Shown: piece by piece, positions 17,579 to 26,000 of the stretch | How the letters are laid out: the number at the start of each line of letters is the position of its first letter | How positions within the stretch are numbered: position 1 is the first letter of the stretch | Assembly: GCA_003217735.2 (NCBI GenBank) | Contig: CP031593.1 | Coordinates: 38,122 to 102,121, forward strand | Direction of reading: 5' to 3' | Source: Marinibacterium anthonyi | GTDB taxonomy: Bacteria > Pseudomonadota > Alphaproteobacteria > Rhodobacterales > Rhodobacteraceae | DNA: 64,000 nucleotides | Notes under the pieces: generated by a model | The model's input: only the letters and a program-made list of their open reading frames with translations | Told to the model about the DNA's origin: nothing | Database searches by the model: none | Program-made: the position numbers and the translations under genes

Positions 17579-17596
17579 CGCTTGTATGCGAACAAG
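17579..17596 (+). promoter_or_regulatory. Candidate operator, copy 2 (upstream of the reductase gene)
   Basis: CGCTTGTATGCGAACAAG contains the inverted arms CTTGT/ACAAG around ATGCGA and matches copy 1 at 14 of 18 positions. The MarR protein encoded at the end of this operon is a natural candidate binder. Confidence 0.45.
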
Positions 17597-17664
17597 TTTG
17601 CCGTCACATACCTTACCGCCACATTCGCCCGCCGCAGCACGCGGTCGCAGAAAGGCCAGCCAAC

Positions 17665-19206
17665 GTGAGCGACACACCGACCATCCCGGCGCCCGCCCCC
17701 CAGAAGATCCGCTGCGATGCCTGCCCCGTCATGTGCTACATCGCCGACGGCCGCGCCGGCGCCTGCGACCGCTATGCCAACCACGACGGCCAGCTTGTCC
17801 GGCTCGACCCGCTCACCGTCATCGAGAACCGCGCCAGGACCGTGGGCGGCGCTGGCGGAGATGCAGATGGCGACATCCCCCTCGTGCCCTTCCTCGACAC
17901 CACGTGGGACGGCTCCATCGTCGGCGGAGACCGCCAGTTCGTTACCGCCATCGGCGCCGGCACCACCTATCCCGACTACAAGCCCGCGCCCTTCATCGTC
18001 GCCTCGGAATACGACGGCGTCGACATGGTCACCGTGGTGACCGAAGGCATCTTTTCCTACTGCGGCGCCAAGGTGAAGATCGACACCGACCGCCACCTTG
18101 GATCGGAATGCGCGCCGGTGCGCGCCGACGGGCAGGTCGTGGGCCATGTCACCACGTCGGAATACGGCAGCCAGATGCTGTCGCTGGGCGGCGTCACCCA
18201 CCTGACCGGCGGCGACAAGAAGGAAGGCCGGGTCACCTGCGCCACGCTTCTGGCGCTGTGCAACGGCGCAGCGGTCGACCTGGCCATCGACGGCGGCGCC
18301 GAGGTCACCGTGCAGGCGGGCCAGGCGCCCGTCGTCAACGGGCTGCGCGAGGAACGCATGCGCGTGGGCTGCGGATCGGCCACCGTCGGCATCTTCGCCG
18401 CGCAATGGCAGGGGCTGGTCGATGAAGTCGTCGTCGTCGACGACCACATCACCGGCGTCATGAGCGAACACCAGGCCGGCAAGGTCATCGGCTGGGAGCC
18501 CACCGGCATCAAGATCCTCGGCCGCCGGTCCACCCCGGGCCGCTACTTCCAGGTGGCCGAACCCGGCACCGGCTGGGGCGGCACCGACATGACCGACCCG
18601 CTGACCATCCTGGGGCCGTGGAACCCCAAGATCGCGCGCCCCGGATTGTCGCTGCTCATGGTCTCGACCACCGGCGAACACGCCGCGTATTACGAGCTGG
18701 ACGAAGACCTTCGCCCCGTCCGGATGGAGATCCCCGACCGCCTGATCCCCTCTACCCGCCGGATCGAGGAGAACTGCGAACCGGCGCTGTGTTCCGTCCT
18801 GTTCATGGGCGGCGCGGGGGGCAGCCTGCGCGCCGGGGTCACCCGCAATCCCATCGGGCTGACCCGGTCGGTGCAGAACGCCCTGACCCGCGTCACCGTC
18901 GGCGGCGCGCCGGCCTATGTCTGGCCCGGCGGCGGCATCACCCTGATGGCCGATGTCACGCAGATGCCGTCCAATGCCTTCGGCTATGTCCCCACCCCGG
19001 CACTGGTCGCCCCGATCGAGTTCACCCTGCGCCGCGCCGATTACGAAGCGCTTGGCGGCCACATGGACCATATCGTGCCGCTGTCCGAGGCGCTGGAGGG
19101 CACCCTTGGACGGCAAAGCGATCACGTGCTCTCGGGCCGCCGCGACGTGGCGCGCGCGCCCGGCGCCCCCTGGCCCGCCCGGCCCCTGAAGGGCCCGCGC
19201 GGATGA
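17665..19206 (+). CDS. 6-hydroxynicotinate reductase-like iron-sulfur protein
   Basis: A 513-residue protein that I recognise as resembling 6-hydroxynicotinate reductase (HNR), the enzyme reducing 6-hydroxynicotinate to 1,4,5,6-tetrahydro-6-oxonicotinate in Eubacterium barkeri and predicted in some aerobic Azorhizobium/Bradyrhizobium clusters. The N-terminus has a probable [4Fe-4S] site: C17, C20, C24 and C34 (RCDACPVMC then GACD). The remainder has many glycine-rich segments (GAGTTYPDYKPAPFIVASEY, EGIFSYCGAKVKID, DDHITGVMSEHQAGK). The GTG at 17665 is used because AAAGG precedes it and the cysteine motif follows at once. It heads an operon with UPF0280 and two DUF1185 genes. The family call is from recall and should be confirmed by search. 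Confidence 0.72.
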   Translation: MSDTPTIPAPAPQKIRCDACPVMCYIADGRAGACDRYANHDGQLVRLDPLTVIENRARTVGGAGGDADGDIPLVPFLDTTWDGSIVGGDRQFVTAIGAGTTYPDYKPAPFIVASEYDGVDMVTVVTEGIFSYCGAKVKIDTDRHLGSECAPVRADGQVVGHVTTSEYGSQMLSLGGVTHLTGGDKKEGRVTCATLLALCNGAAVDLAIDGGAEVTVQAGQAPVVNGLREERMRVGCGSATVGIFAAQWQGLVDEVVVVDDHITGVMSEHQAGKVIGWEPTGIKILGRRSTPGRYFQVAEPGTGWGGTDMTDPLTILGPWNPKIARPGLSLLMVSTTGEHAAYYELDEDLRPVRMEIPDRLIPSTRRIEENCEPALCSVLFMGGAGGSLRAGVTRNPIGLTRSVQNALTRVTVGGAPAYVWPGGGITLMADVTQMPSNAFGYVPTPALVAPIEFTLRRADYEALGGHMDHIVPLSEALEGTLGRQSDHVLSGRRDVARAPGAPWPARPLKGPRG

Positions 19207-20096
19207 CCCGGCCCGTCGATCGCGCCCTCGCCGGGATGTCCGCAGATGGTCGCCGGCTGCGCCTGACCCACGGGCCCATCGACGTGATCCTCACCGCCGA
19301 GGGGCCCGATGCCGCCCGCCGGGCCGCCTTTGCCCGCGCCCGGGCCGCCTTTGGTCCGCTGTTGGGCGACCTTGTCACCGAACTGCCCCGGTTGCGCAGC
19401 GCCACCGGGCCCGACCTGCAAGGCCCCGTCGCCCGCCGCATGGCCACCGCCGTCGCCCCCTTTGCGCCCGCTTTCGTCACCCCGATGGCCGCCGTCGCCG
19501 GATCCGTCGCCGATCACCTGCGCGACGCCGCCCTGTCCCCGGGCCAAGACGATGACCACGGGCTGACCAGCCTCATCGTCAACAACGGCGGCGACATCGC
19601 GCTGTGGCAGGCCACCGGCCAGCTGACCGCCGCCGTCTGCGACGACCCGATATCGGGCCGCGCGGGCACCCGCATCGCCATTCCCGCCGGGTCGGGCATC
19701 GGCGGGCTTGCCACCTCGGGCTGGCGCGGGCGGTCGTTCTCTCTGGGCATCGCGGACGCCGTCACCGTGCTGGCGGATTGCGCCGCCACCGCCGACGCCG
19801 CCGCCACGCTGATCGCCAATGCCGTCGACCTGCCGGACCATCCCGCCATCCTGCGCACCCCGGCCCGCGACATCGCCCCCGACAGCGACCTGGGCGCCCG
19901 CCCCGTCACCATCGACGTCGCCCCCCTGTCCGTGCCCGACCGCCAGGGCGCCATCGACAGCGGCGCCCGCCTGGCCCAGGATTACCTGGACCGCGGCCTG
20001 ATCCGCGCCGCCTATCTCTCGCTTGAAGACACCCGCGCCATCATCGCCTCCCAGACCGCCCCCCAAATCGCCTCCAAGGACGCCCTCCATGCCTGA
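19203..20096 (+). CDS. UPF0280 family protein (ApbE-like fold)
   Basis: A 297-residue protein of the uncharacterised UPF0280 family, which is related to the flavin transferase ApbE. Visible landmarks are TPMAAVAGSVADHLRDA, LIVNNGGDIALW, GRAGTRIAIPAGSGIGGLATSGW and GIADAVTVLADCAATADAAATLIANAVDL, closely recalling the ApbE pattern of an N-G-G-D loop and a TSG segment. It overlaps the reductase gene by 4 nt (ATGA), so the two are translated together. ApbE-type proteins attach FMN covalently to partner proteins; as HNR has been reported to carry covalently bound flavin, this protein may flavinylate the reductase. That last point is inference. Confidence 0.78.
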   Translation: MTRPVDRALAGMSADGRRLRLTHGPIDVILTAEGPDAARRAAFARARAAFGPLLGDLVTELPRLRSATGPDLQGPVARRMATAVAPFAPAFVTPMAAVAGSVADHLRDAALSPGQDDDHGLTSLIVNNGGDIALWQATGQLTAAVCDDPISGRAGTRIAIPAGSGIGGLATSGWRGRSFSLGIADAVTVLADCAATADAAATLIANAVDLPDHPAILRTPARDIAPDSDLGARPVTIDVAPLSVPDRQGAIDSGARLAQDYLDRGLIRAAYLSLEDTRAIIASQTAPQIASKDALHA

Positions 20097-20673
20097 ACCC
20101 GTCATCCGCAAGACCGCCCTGCAGCTGGAAACCATCTGGCACGACGGCGGACCCACCGCCGGCACGCCCCTGAAGAAGGCCGCCGCCATCGCCGTGATCG
20201 CCAACCCCTTCGCCGGCGCCTACCACGAGGACATCGCCGGCTTCATGGACGATCTCAAACCGCTGGGCCTGCGCATGGCGCAGGACCTGATCGACGCGCT
20301 TGGCGGTGACGCGTCGGCCATCCAGGGCTATGGCAAGGGCGCCATCGTCGGCACCAATGGCGAGTTGGAACACGGCGCGCTCTGGCACGTGCCCGGCGGC
20401 TATTCCATGCGCGAAAAGATCGCCGCCAGCGCCGCCATCGTGCCCTCGACCAAGAAGATCGGCGGCCCGGGCACCCGGCTTGACGTGCCCATCACCCACA
20501 CCAACGCCTCCTACGTGCGGTCCCACTTCGACGCGATGGAGGTCGGGCTGGCGGACGGACCGAAGGCCGACGAGATCGCGCTGATCCTGGTCATGTCCAC
20601 CGGGGCGCGCGTGCATGCCCGCGTCGGCGGGCTGGCCCATGACGACGTCAAGGGCGAGGACGGGCTGCGCTGA
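20089..20673 (+). CDS. Amino acid synthesis family protein (DUF1185), copy 1
   Basis: A 194-residue protein of the family annotated as amino acid synthesis (PF06684/DUF1185), whose known structures resemble a chorismate-mutase-like fold and whose reaction is unproven. Conserved stretches are AAIAVIANPFAGAYHEDI, AIQGYGKGAIVGTNGELEHG, KKIGGPGTRLDVPITHTNAS and YVRSHFDAMEVGLADGP. The start ATG at 20089 lies 8 nt inside the UPF0280 gene. It shares the central pattern YGK-A-VG-NGELEH and the C-terminal YVRSHFD-M with the next gene, so the two arose by duplication and may form a heteromer. Linkage to the reductase suggests a role in handling the reduced ring product. Confidence 0.8.
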   Translation: MPEPVIRKTALQLETIWHDGGPTAGTPLKKAAAIAVIANPFAGAYHEDIAGFMDDLKPLGLRMAQDLIDALGGDASAIQGYGKGAIVGTNGELEHGALWHVPGGYSMREKIAASAAIVPSTKKIGGPGTRLDVPITHTNASYVRSHFDAMEVGLADGPKADEIALILVMSTGARVHARVGGLAHDDVKGEDGLR

Positions 20674-21278
20674 TGCCCGCAATGAAAGGGGCCCGGAACG
20701 GCGCGGTCATCCGCAAACTGGTGACCCTGGCCGAGACCACCGAACGCGAGATGGGCCGCCCGATTGCAGGCTGCCAGAAGGCCGCCGCCGCCGCCATCAT
20801 CGCCAACCCCTGCGCCGGGCGCTACGTCGAGGACCTCTCGGAGCTGATCGACATCGGTGCCGCGATGGGCGACCTGCTGGCGCGCGAGGCCCTGGCCCTG
20901 ATGCGCGTGGAGCCGTCCGCCATCCAGTCCTACGGCAAGGCCGCCCTGGTCGGCGAGAACGGCGAGCTGGAACATGCCGCCGCCCTGCTGCATCCTGCCC
21001 TCTGCGCGCCCCTGCGCGCCGTGCTCGGCGGCGGCGCCGCGCTGGTGCCCTCCTCCAAGGCCATCGGCGGGCCCGGCGACATCCTCGACATCCCGCTTGG
21101 CCACAAGGACGCGGCCTACGTGCGGTCCCATTTCGACGGCATGCGCCTGCGCATCGCCGACGCGCCCCGCCTCGGCGAGATCGTCATCGCCGTGGCGCTT
21201 GCCACCTCCGGCCGCCCCCTGCCCCGCGTCGGCGGGCTGACCCATGCCGCCGCGAAAGGCACCGACGGCCTGCGCTGA
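20673..21278 (+). CDS. Amino acid synthesis family protein (DUF1185), copy 2
   Basis: A 201-residue paralogue of the preceding gene, starting on the last base of its stop (TGATG). Shared blocks are IANPCAGRYVEDLSEL, AIQSYGKAALVGENGELEHA, KAIGGPGDILDIPLGHKDAA and YVRSHFDGMRLRIADAP. It is somewhat longer in the middle (LLHPALCAPLRAVLGGG). The tight coupling of two diverged copies points to a two-component enzyme or to two sequential steps. An in-frame ATG at 20682 is an alternative start. Function is not established for the family. Confidence 0.8.
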   Translation: MPAMKGARNGAVIRKLVTLAETTEREMGRPIAGCQKAAAAAIIANPCAGRYVEDLSELIDIGAAMGDLLAREALALMRVEPSAIQSYGKAALVGENGELEHAAALLHPALCAPLRAVLGGGAALVPSSKAIGGPGDILDIPLGHKDAAYVRSHFDGMRLRIADAPRLGEIVIAVALATSGRPLPRVGGLTHAAAKGTDGLR

Positions 21279-21358
21279 GCCTGACCCAACGCCCGCATTG
21301 CGCCCGGCCGCCCCGACAGGCTATGGCTGACGCGGATACAACCAAAAGGAGAACCCGG

Positions 21359-21829
21359 GTGACCGACGACATCGACCCAGCGCCCCCGGAACCCACAGCC
21401 ACCACCGGGTTCGACACCCGGGGCTATGTCCTCGACGCCCAGGTCGGCTTTCTCCTGCGCAAGGCCTACCAGCGCAACTCCCTGATCTTCGCCGACCTCA
21501 TCCCCGGCAGCCTTACCACCACCCAGTTCTCCGTCATGTTCCGTCTCGCCGAACAGGGGCCCATGTCCCAGAACATGCTGGGCCGTTCCGTCGCCATGGA
21601 CGGCGCCACCACAAAGGGCGTCGTCGACCGCCTCGTCGCCCGCGACATCCTGCGCACAGACCCCGACCCCGATGACCGCCGCCGCTACATCGTCTCCCTC
21701 ACTCCAGACGGAGAAACCCTCCTCGCACAGGCCATCCACCGCGCGCACGAGGTCACAAGAACAACACTCTCGCCCCTGAAGCCGAACGAACGAAAAACCC
21801 TTCTCAGGCTGCTGGGAAAAATTACCTGA
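21359..21829 (+). CDS. MarR-family transcriptional regulator
   Basis: A 156-residue winged-helix regulator. The recognisable MarR core is LTTTQFSVMFRLAEQGPMSQ, NMLGRSVAMDGATTKGVVDR, then the wing DPDDRRRYIVSLTPDGE. I take the GTG at 21359 since AAAGGAG lies 8 nt upstream, though an in-frame ATG at 21323 would add 12 residues. It closes the reductase operon. MarR proteins such as NicR are known to repress nicotinate genes in Pseudomonas and to be relieved by 6-hydroxynicotinate, so this protein probably senses a hydroxylated heterocycle and controls the hyuAB and reductase promoters; the two similar motifs in the hyuA-reductase gap are candidate sites. Confidence 0.88.
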   Translation: MTDDIDPAPPEPTATTGFDTRGYVLDAQVGFLLRKAYQRNSLIFADLIPGSLTTTQFSVMFRLAEQGPMSQNMLGRSVAMDGATTKGVVDRLVARDILRTDPDPDDRRRYIVSLTPDGETLLAQAIHRAHEVTRTTLSPLKPNERKTLLRLLGKIT

Positions 21830-21839
21830 GGAGATAGGC

Positions 21840-21867
21840 CGCGCGCCCAGGCATCCCCGGGCGCGCG
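21840..21867 (+). terminator. Hairpin after the MarR gene
   Basis: CGCGCGCCC (21840-21848) pairs perfectly with GGGCGCGCG (21859-21867) across a 10-nt loop, starting 11 nt after the MarR stop. No T-run follows, so termination may be weak or factor-assisted. Confidence 0.5.
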
Positions 21868-21931
21868 CTGCGCGGGTCCGCGACGTTCAACCAAGTGTAG
21901 AGCAATGGGGCGATCTCACCAATTTTAGTAG

Positions 21932-21945
21932 ATTTGTCGACAAAT
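21932..21945. promoter_or_regulatory. AT-rich palindrome upstream of the oxygenase-synthetase pair
   Basis: ATTTGTCGACAAAT is a perfect 14-bp palindrome in an AT-rich stretch that contrasts with the GC-rich surroundings. Downstream, TTAATTA is repeated at 21981-21987 and 21995-22001. This is the probable promoter and operator region for the gene pair starting at 22104. Confidence 0.45.
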
Positions 21946-22103
21946 TCGTTAACGGCAGCAGTATTCTGTTGACCGAACCATTAATTACGCAGCGTTAATT
22001 ATTGAACCTTTTCGAGATCCGAGCCGACCCAATAAGCACGTGGCGGACATCGGAGCTTGGAAGATCCGGTTCGGCCCAACATATTTGGGAGTTATACGAG
22101 GCT

Positions 22104-23030
22104 ATGTTGGACACTCAATTTCCCAAGGTCGTGCAGGCTGCAGACGCGGTCGACCTGGGCGACTTCATCGAAACCAACGGCAACCGGATATCGGACTGGT
22201 TGAGCACACATGGCGCGTTGCTGTTCCGTGGATTTCCTGTCGACGGTCCCGAAACCTTCGAAAATGCCTGTGCCCGGTTCAGCCCGGGGTTGCAGCGCTA
22301 TGTCGGCGGCGGCGCCCTGCGCAAGAATGTCAGCGGCCGTGTCTATACCTCGACCGAGATCGCGGCCGACCAGGTCATCCCGCTGCATTGCGAATCCTCC
22401 TATTTCCAGGTCCCGCCCGAACGGATCTGGTTTTATTGCGACACCCCGGCCGCGACCGGGGGCCAGACGCCCGTCGGCGACATGGCCCGGGTGCTTGAAC
22501 GCCTGCCCGACGACCTGGTGCAACGGTTCGACAGCCGCGGGGTGCGGTACTTCTACAACATGCACGCCGGCAAAGGGTTTGGCCGCGGTTGGCCGGACGC
22601 CTTCGGGACCCAGGATCGGGCCGAAGTCGAAGCCTGGCTGGACGAGAAGGGGTTTTCCCATGAATGGCGCCCCGACGGACACCTTTATGCCGAGATGAAC
22701 GCGCCCGGACTGCGGGTGCACGCGGGCACCGGCGTGACGGTCTGGGGGAACCAGGCGGCATCCTGGCATGTCCGGGGGCTGGGCGCCGGGCCGGCGCGGG
22801 CGATCCGGGGCGTCTACAAGCAGGAACGGCTGTTCCCCAAGCACGCGCTGTTCGGCGACGGAACCAGCATTCCGGACGCGGACATCGAAACCATCCTCGC
22901 CACGCTGGCCGAAGAAGAGGTCGCATTCGACTGGCAGGCGGGCGACGTGCTGTTGTGCGACAATCACCGCATCGCCCATGGCCGCCGCCCGTTCACCGGC
23001 GCGCGCCGTGTCCTGGTGACCCTCGCATGA
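22104..23030 (+). CDS. TauD/TfdA (SyrP-like) Fe(II)/2-oxoglutarate-type oxygenase
   Basis: A 308-residue TauD/TfdA-family oxygenase of the kind linked to peptide synthetases (SyrP and relatives). HGALLFRGFPVDGPETFENA is the family opening, the iron site is His95-x-Glu97 in VIPLHCESSYFQ, and the distal His292 is in CDNHRIAHGRRPF; GARRVL supplies the usual arginine. The open frame extends back to a TTG at 22002, but that stretch uses codons rare in this window (ATA, AGA, TTA) and has no ribosome site, so I prefer the ATG at 22104 with GGGAG upstream. Its stop overlaps the synthetase start (ATGA). It probably hydroxylates the carrier-bound or free substrate of that synthetase. Confidence 0.85.
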   Translation: MLDTQFPKVVQAADAVDLGDFIETNGNRISDWLSTHGALLFRGFPVDGPETFENACARFSPGLQRYVGGGALRKNVSGRVYTSTEIAADQVIPLHCESSYFQVPPERIWFYCDTPAATGGQTPVGDMARVLERLPDDLVQRFDSRGVRYFYNMHAGKGFGRGWPDAFGTQDRAEVEAWLDEKGFSHEWRPDGHLYAEMNAPGLRVHAGTGVTVWGNQAASWHVRGLGAGPARAIRGVYKQERLFPKHALFGDGTSIPDADIETILATLAEEEVAFDWQAGDVLLCDNHRIAHGRRPFTGARRVLVTLA

Positions 23031-26000
23031 CCCGGGTCGCGCCGCAGGCCCTGCTGAACCTGCCCGGACATGCCACGCCCCCCGGCGGCGGCACGCGGTT
23101 CCTGCCCTGGCTGGAGGAAATGGCCCGCGCGGCCCCCACGACCCCCGCGATCGAAGGCGTCGACGGCGCCGCAATCGACCGGGCCGGGCTGCACCGGGCG
23201 GTCACCGACCTGGGCGACCGGCTTCTGGCCGTCGGCGCCGGACGCGGCCAGGTCGTGCTGAGCGACCTGGGCAACGGGCCGGATGCGCTGGTGGCCTGGC
23301 TGGGCGCGGCCAGCGTGTCGACCGTCTGTGCCATCGGCGGCGAAGAACCCGACCTGCGGATCCTCGAGCTGCTGGACATGTTCCCGGTGGCCGCCGTCAT
23401 GGTGCATGGCGACCGGACCTCGCGCTTGCGCCGGCTGGCCCAGGCCCATGGACTTCCGCGCCTGATCGTGGGCACGGGCCAGGAACCGCAAAGCTGGCAG
23501 ATCGAACCCGGCCCCACGACGCCCATCCCGGCGGAACCGACACGGGCCGGGGATGGCGCCGTCATCGCGATGACATCGGGCACGACGGGCATGCCCAAGG
23601 CGGTGGCCTGGTCGCAGGAAAGCGTGATGCTGTCGGCCCGGGCGCTGGCGGACTGGATGACGCTTGGCGCCGGGGATCGCAGCCTGTGCGTGATGCCGCT
23701 GTCGCACCTGCACGCATTGGTGCGCAGCCTGTTGCCGGTGATGATTGCCGGCGGCACGGCCATTTGCGCGCCGGGGCTCGACCCCGCGCGGGTGCTGGGC
23801 TGGCTGGAAACCTGCCGCCCGACGCTGATGACCGGCTCTCCGGCCGTGTTCCGAACCATTGCCGACCGGATCGAGGCGCGCGGCACCCCGCTGGACTGTC
23901 CCGGCCTGACCCGGATCGCCAGCGGGTCGGACGCGCTGGACCCGGCCAGCGCGGACCGGATTTCCCGGATGTTCGGCGTTCCGCTGGCGGAATTCTACGG
24001 CCAGTCCGAGATCGCGCCGATGATCGCCGGATCGCAAGGCGGCATCGTGGCCCGGCAGGGCGATCCCACGCTGGTCGGCCGGCTCATGGCACCCTGGACC
24101 GTCGCCTTCCGCGACGATCACGGCGTCATCCATGACGGCCCGGGCGAAGGCGAGATCCTGATCCGCGGCGGGGTGGCCAACCCTGTCATCAGCGGTCCGC
24201 CCCTGGTGCAGGGCGACTGGATCGCAACCGGCGACACGGGGCGGATGGGCTCGGACGGCGCGTTGCACATCAACGGCCGGGTGCACACGCGGATCAACCG
24301 AGGCGGCCGCAAGATCGAACCGATCACGGTGGAACTTGCGCTGGAACGCCAGCCCGGCGTGCGCGAGGCTCTGGTCTTTGCCCTGCCCGACCCGGTGCTG
24401 GGCGCTCGCGTCGCGGCGGCCATCGTCGGCGATGCGACGCCCCGGGCACTGCAGGCGGCGCTGGCCGACAGCCTGCCCGACTACATGATCCCCGACCGCA
24501 TCGTCCTGGTCGATGCGCTGCCCCGCACCGAAACCGGCAAGCTGCGCCGGGACGGGGCCGACAGGCGTTTCGCCAAGGCCCTGGAAAGCGCCGCGCTCAC
24601 GTCGGCCGCCCCTGCGACACAGGACCCGCTGACCACCGAGATCGCCGCGATGATGGGGCAATTGCTTGAGCTGTCCCCGTTCGACGCCGACACCGATTTC
24701 TTTGCCGCCGGCGGCAATTCCTTCGTCGCCCTGAACCTGATGCTTGAACTGCAGGACGGCTACGGCGTCGAACTCACTCCCGGTGAGCTGATCGCCAGCA
24801 GCACGGCGGTCGCACTGGCCGCCCTGGTCCGCGATCGCCAAACCGCGGACGCCGCCGCCGAACCCCAAGCCACCCGCCACCCGGTGACCTTGCGAACCGT
24901 GCAGACCGGCACGGGACCGATGTCGCTGATCCTGGCCCACGCGGTCGACGGATCGGCGCCCCATGCGCGCCCTCTGGCCCGCACGCTGGGGCCGGAATGG
25001 ACGCTGCATACGCTGGAGGCCACGTCCATCGGGCGCGAACTGCCCGAGGACCGGGACACGTTGCCCGGCCTGCGCGACCACGCCCGGATCTGCGCCGACG
25101 CGATCCGCGCGGCGGGGATCGAAGGGCCCTATTGCCTGGCAGGTCATTCCTTTGGCGCCCACCTGGCCCTGGAAATCGCCCAGGCGCTGGTGGCCGGCGG
25201 CGCGGCGGTGCCCTTCGTCGGCATCCTCGATGACGAAGCGGACTGGGAAAAACGCCATTTCGCCATTCGTGCCGGCCGGCAGGCCGCGCCGGCGCAATAC
25301 GCGGCCGGTCGGATGATGCTGAATTCGAACGTGCTCAGGCCCTATCCCGGCGATGCCTGGCTGTTCCGCGCCGTGGCCCAGCCCGAAAGCTGGCTGGCCG
25401 ACCGCACGTTGGGCTGGAGCTGGACCATCGCCGGCACCCTGACCGAGGTCGATCTGAATTCGGACCACCTGGGCATCCTGCGGCACGGGGCGATCGAAAG
25501 GACCGCCGAGGCCCTTGCCGAAGGGATCGCCCAGGCCGTGGCGCGATACGACGCCGATGGGCACGGGGCGGTCGTGGCGCGCCACGCGGCCCTGGCCCGC
25601 AGCATCGACGCCCGTCCCGAATGCGCCATCCTGGTCAAGGCTTGCGAAGCGGCCAAGGACGGCGATCTGGACCAGGAGATCGGGACCTACTGGCGCGCCC
25701 TGTCGGTCGGCGCCGATCTGCCCTACTGGGCGTACCGCAACCTGGGCGACGCGCTGGTGCAAAGGGGGGACGTGGAGGACGCCGAAGAGGCCTTTCGCAA
25801 GGCCGTCGACCGCGAGGACTGCCCGATCGGCGGGTTGCGCCGGCTGTCCGCGATCCTGCGCGAAACCGGGCGCATGGAAGCCGCCGAGGCGGTCCGCCTC
25901 GGCGCCGATATCCATGATGCACCGAACCTGACGGTCAAGCGGGCGCTGGCGCAATGGGACATGGACGAAGACCGGCCCGCATGTGCGGCCGCGGCGCTGG

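Larger units (their letters stand above)
17265..17664. other. 400-bp divergent promoter region between hyuA and the reductase gene
   Basis: No convincing gene is present; short readings through it do not look coding. It holds two similar 18-bp motifs (17392-17409 on minus, 17579-17596 on plus) and a stem-loop in the hyuA leader (CCGGTCT 17315-17321 with AGACCGG 17334-17340). Both divergent promoters should lie here, but I could not assign clear -35/-10 pairs. Confidence 0.5.

Noticed and set aside
17474..17668. Small plus-strand frame of 64 codons before the reductase gene
   Set aside because: Arg-rich, overlaps the candidate operator and the real start of the reductase, and has no ribosome site.
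22002..22103. TTG start extending the TauD-like protein by 34 residues
   Set aside because: The stretch uses codons rare in this window, lacks a ribosome site and lies in an AT-rich promoter-like region; ATG 22104 fits better, though the longer form cannot be excluded.
22964..25954. Minus-strand open frame of 996 codons opposite the synthetase
   Set aside because: It mirrors clear A, carrier and thioesterase motifs on the plus strand and shows no domain of its own.
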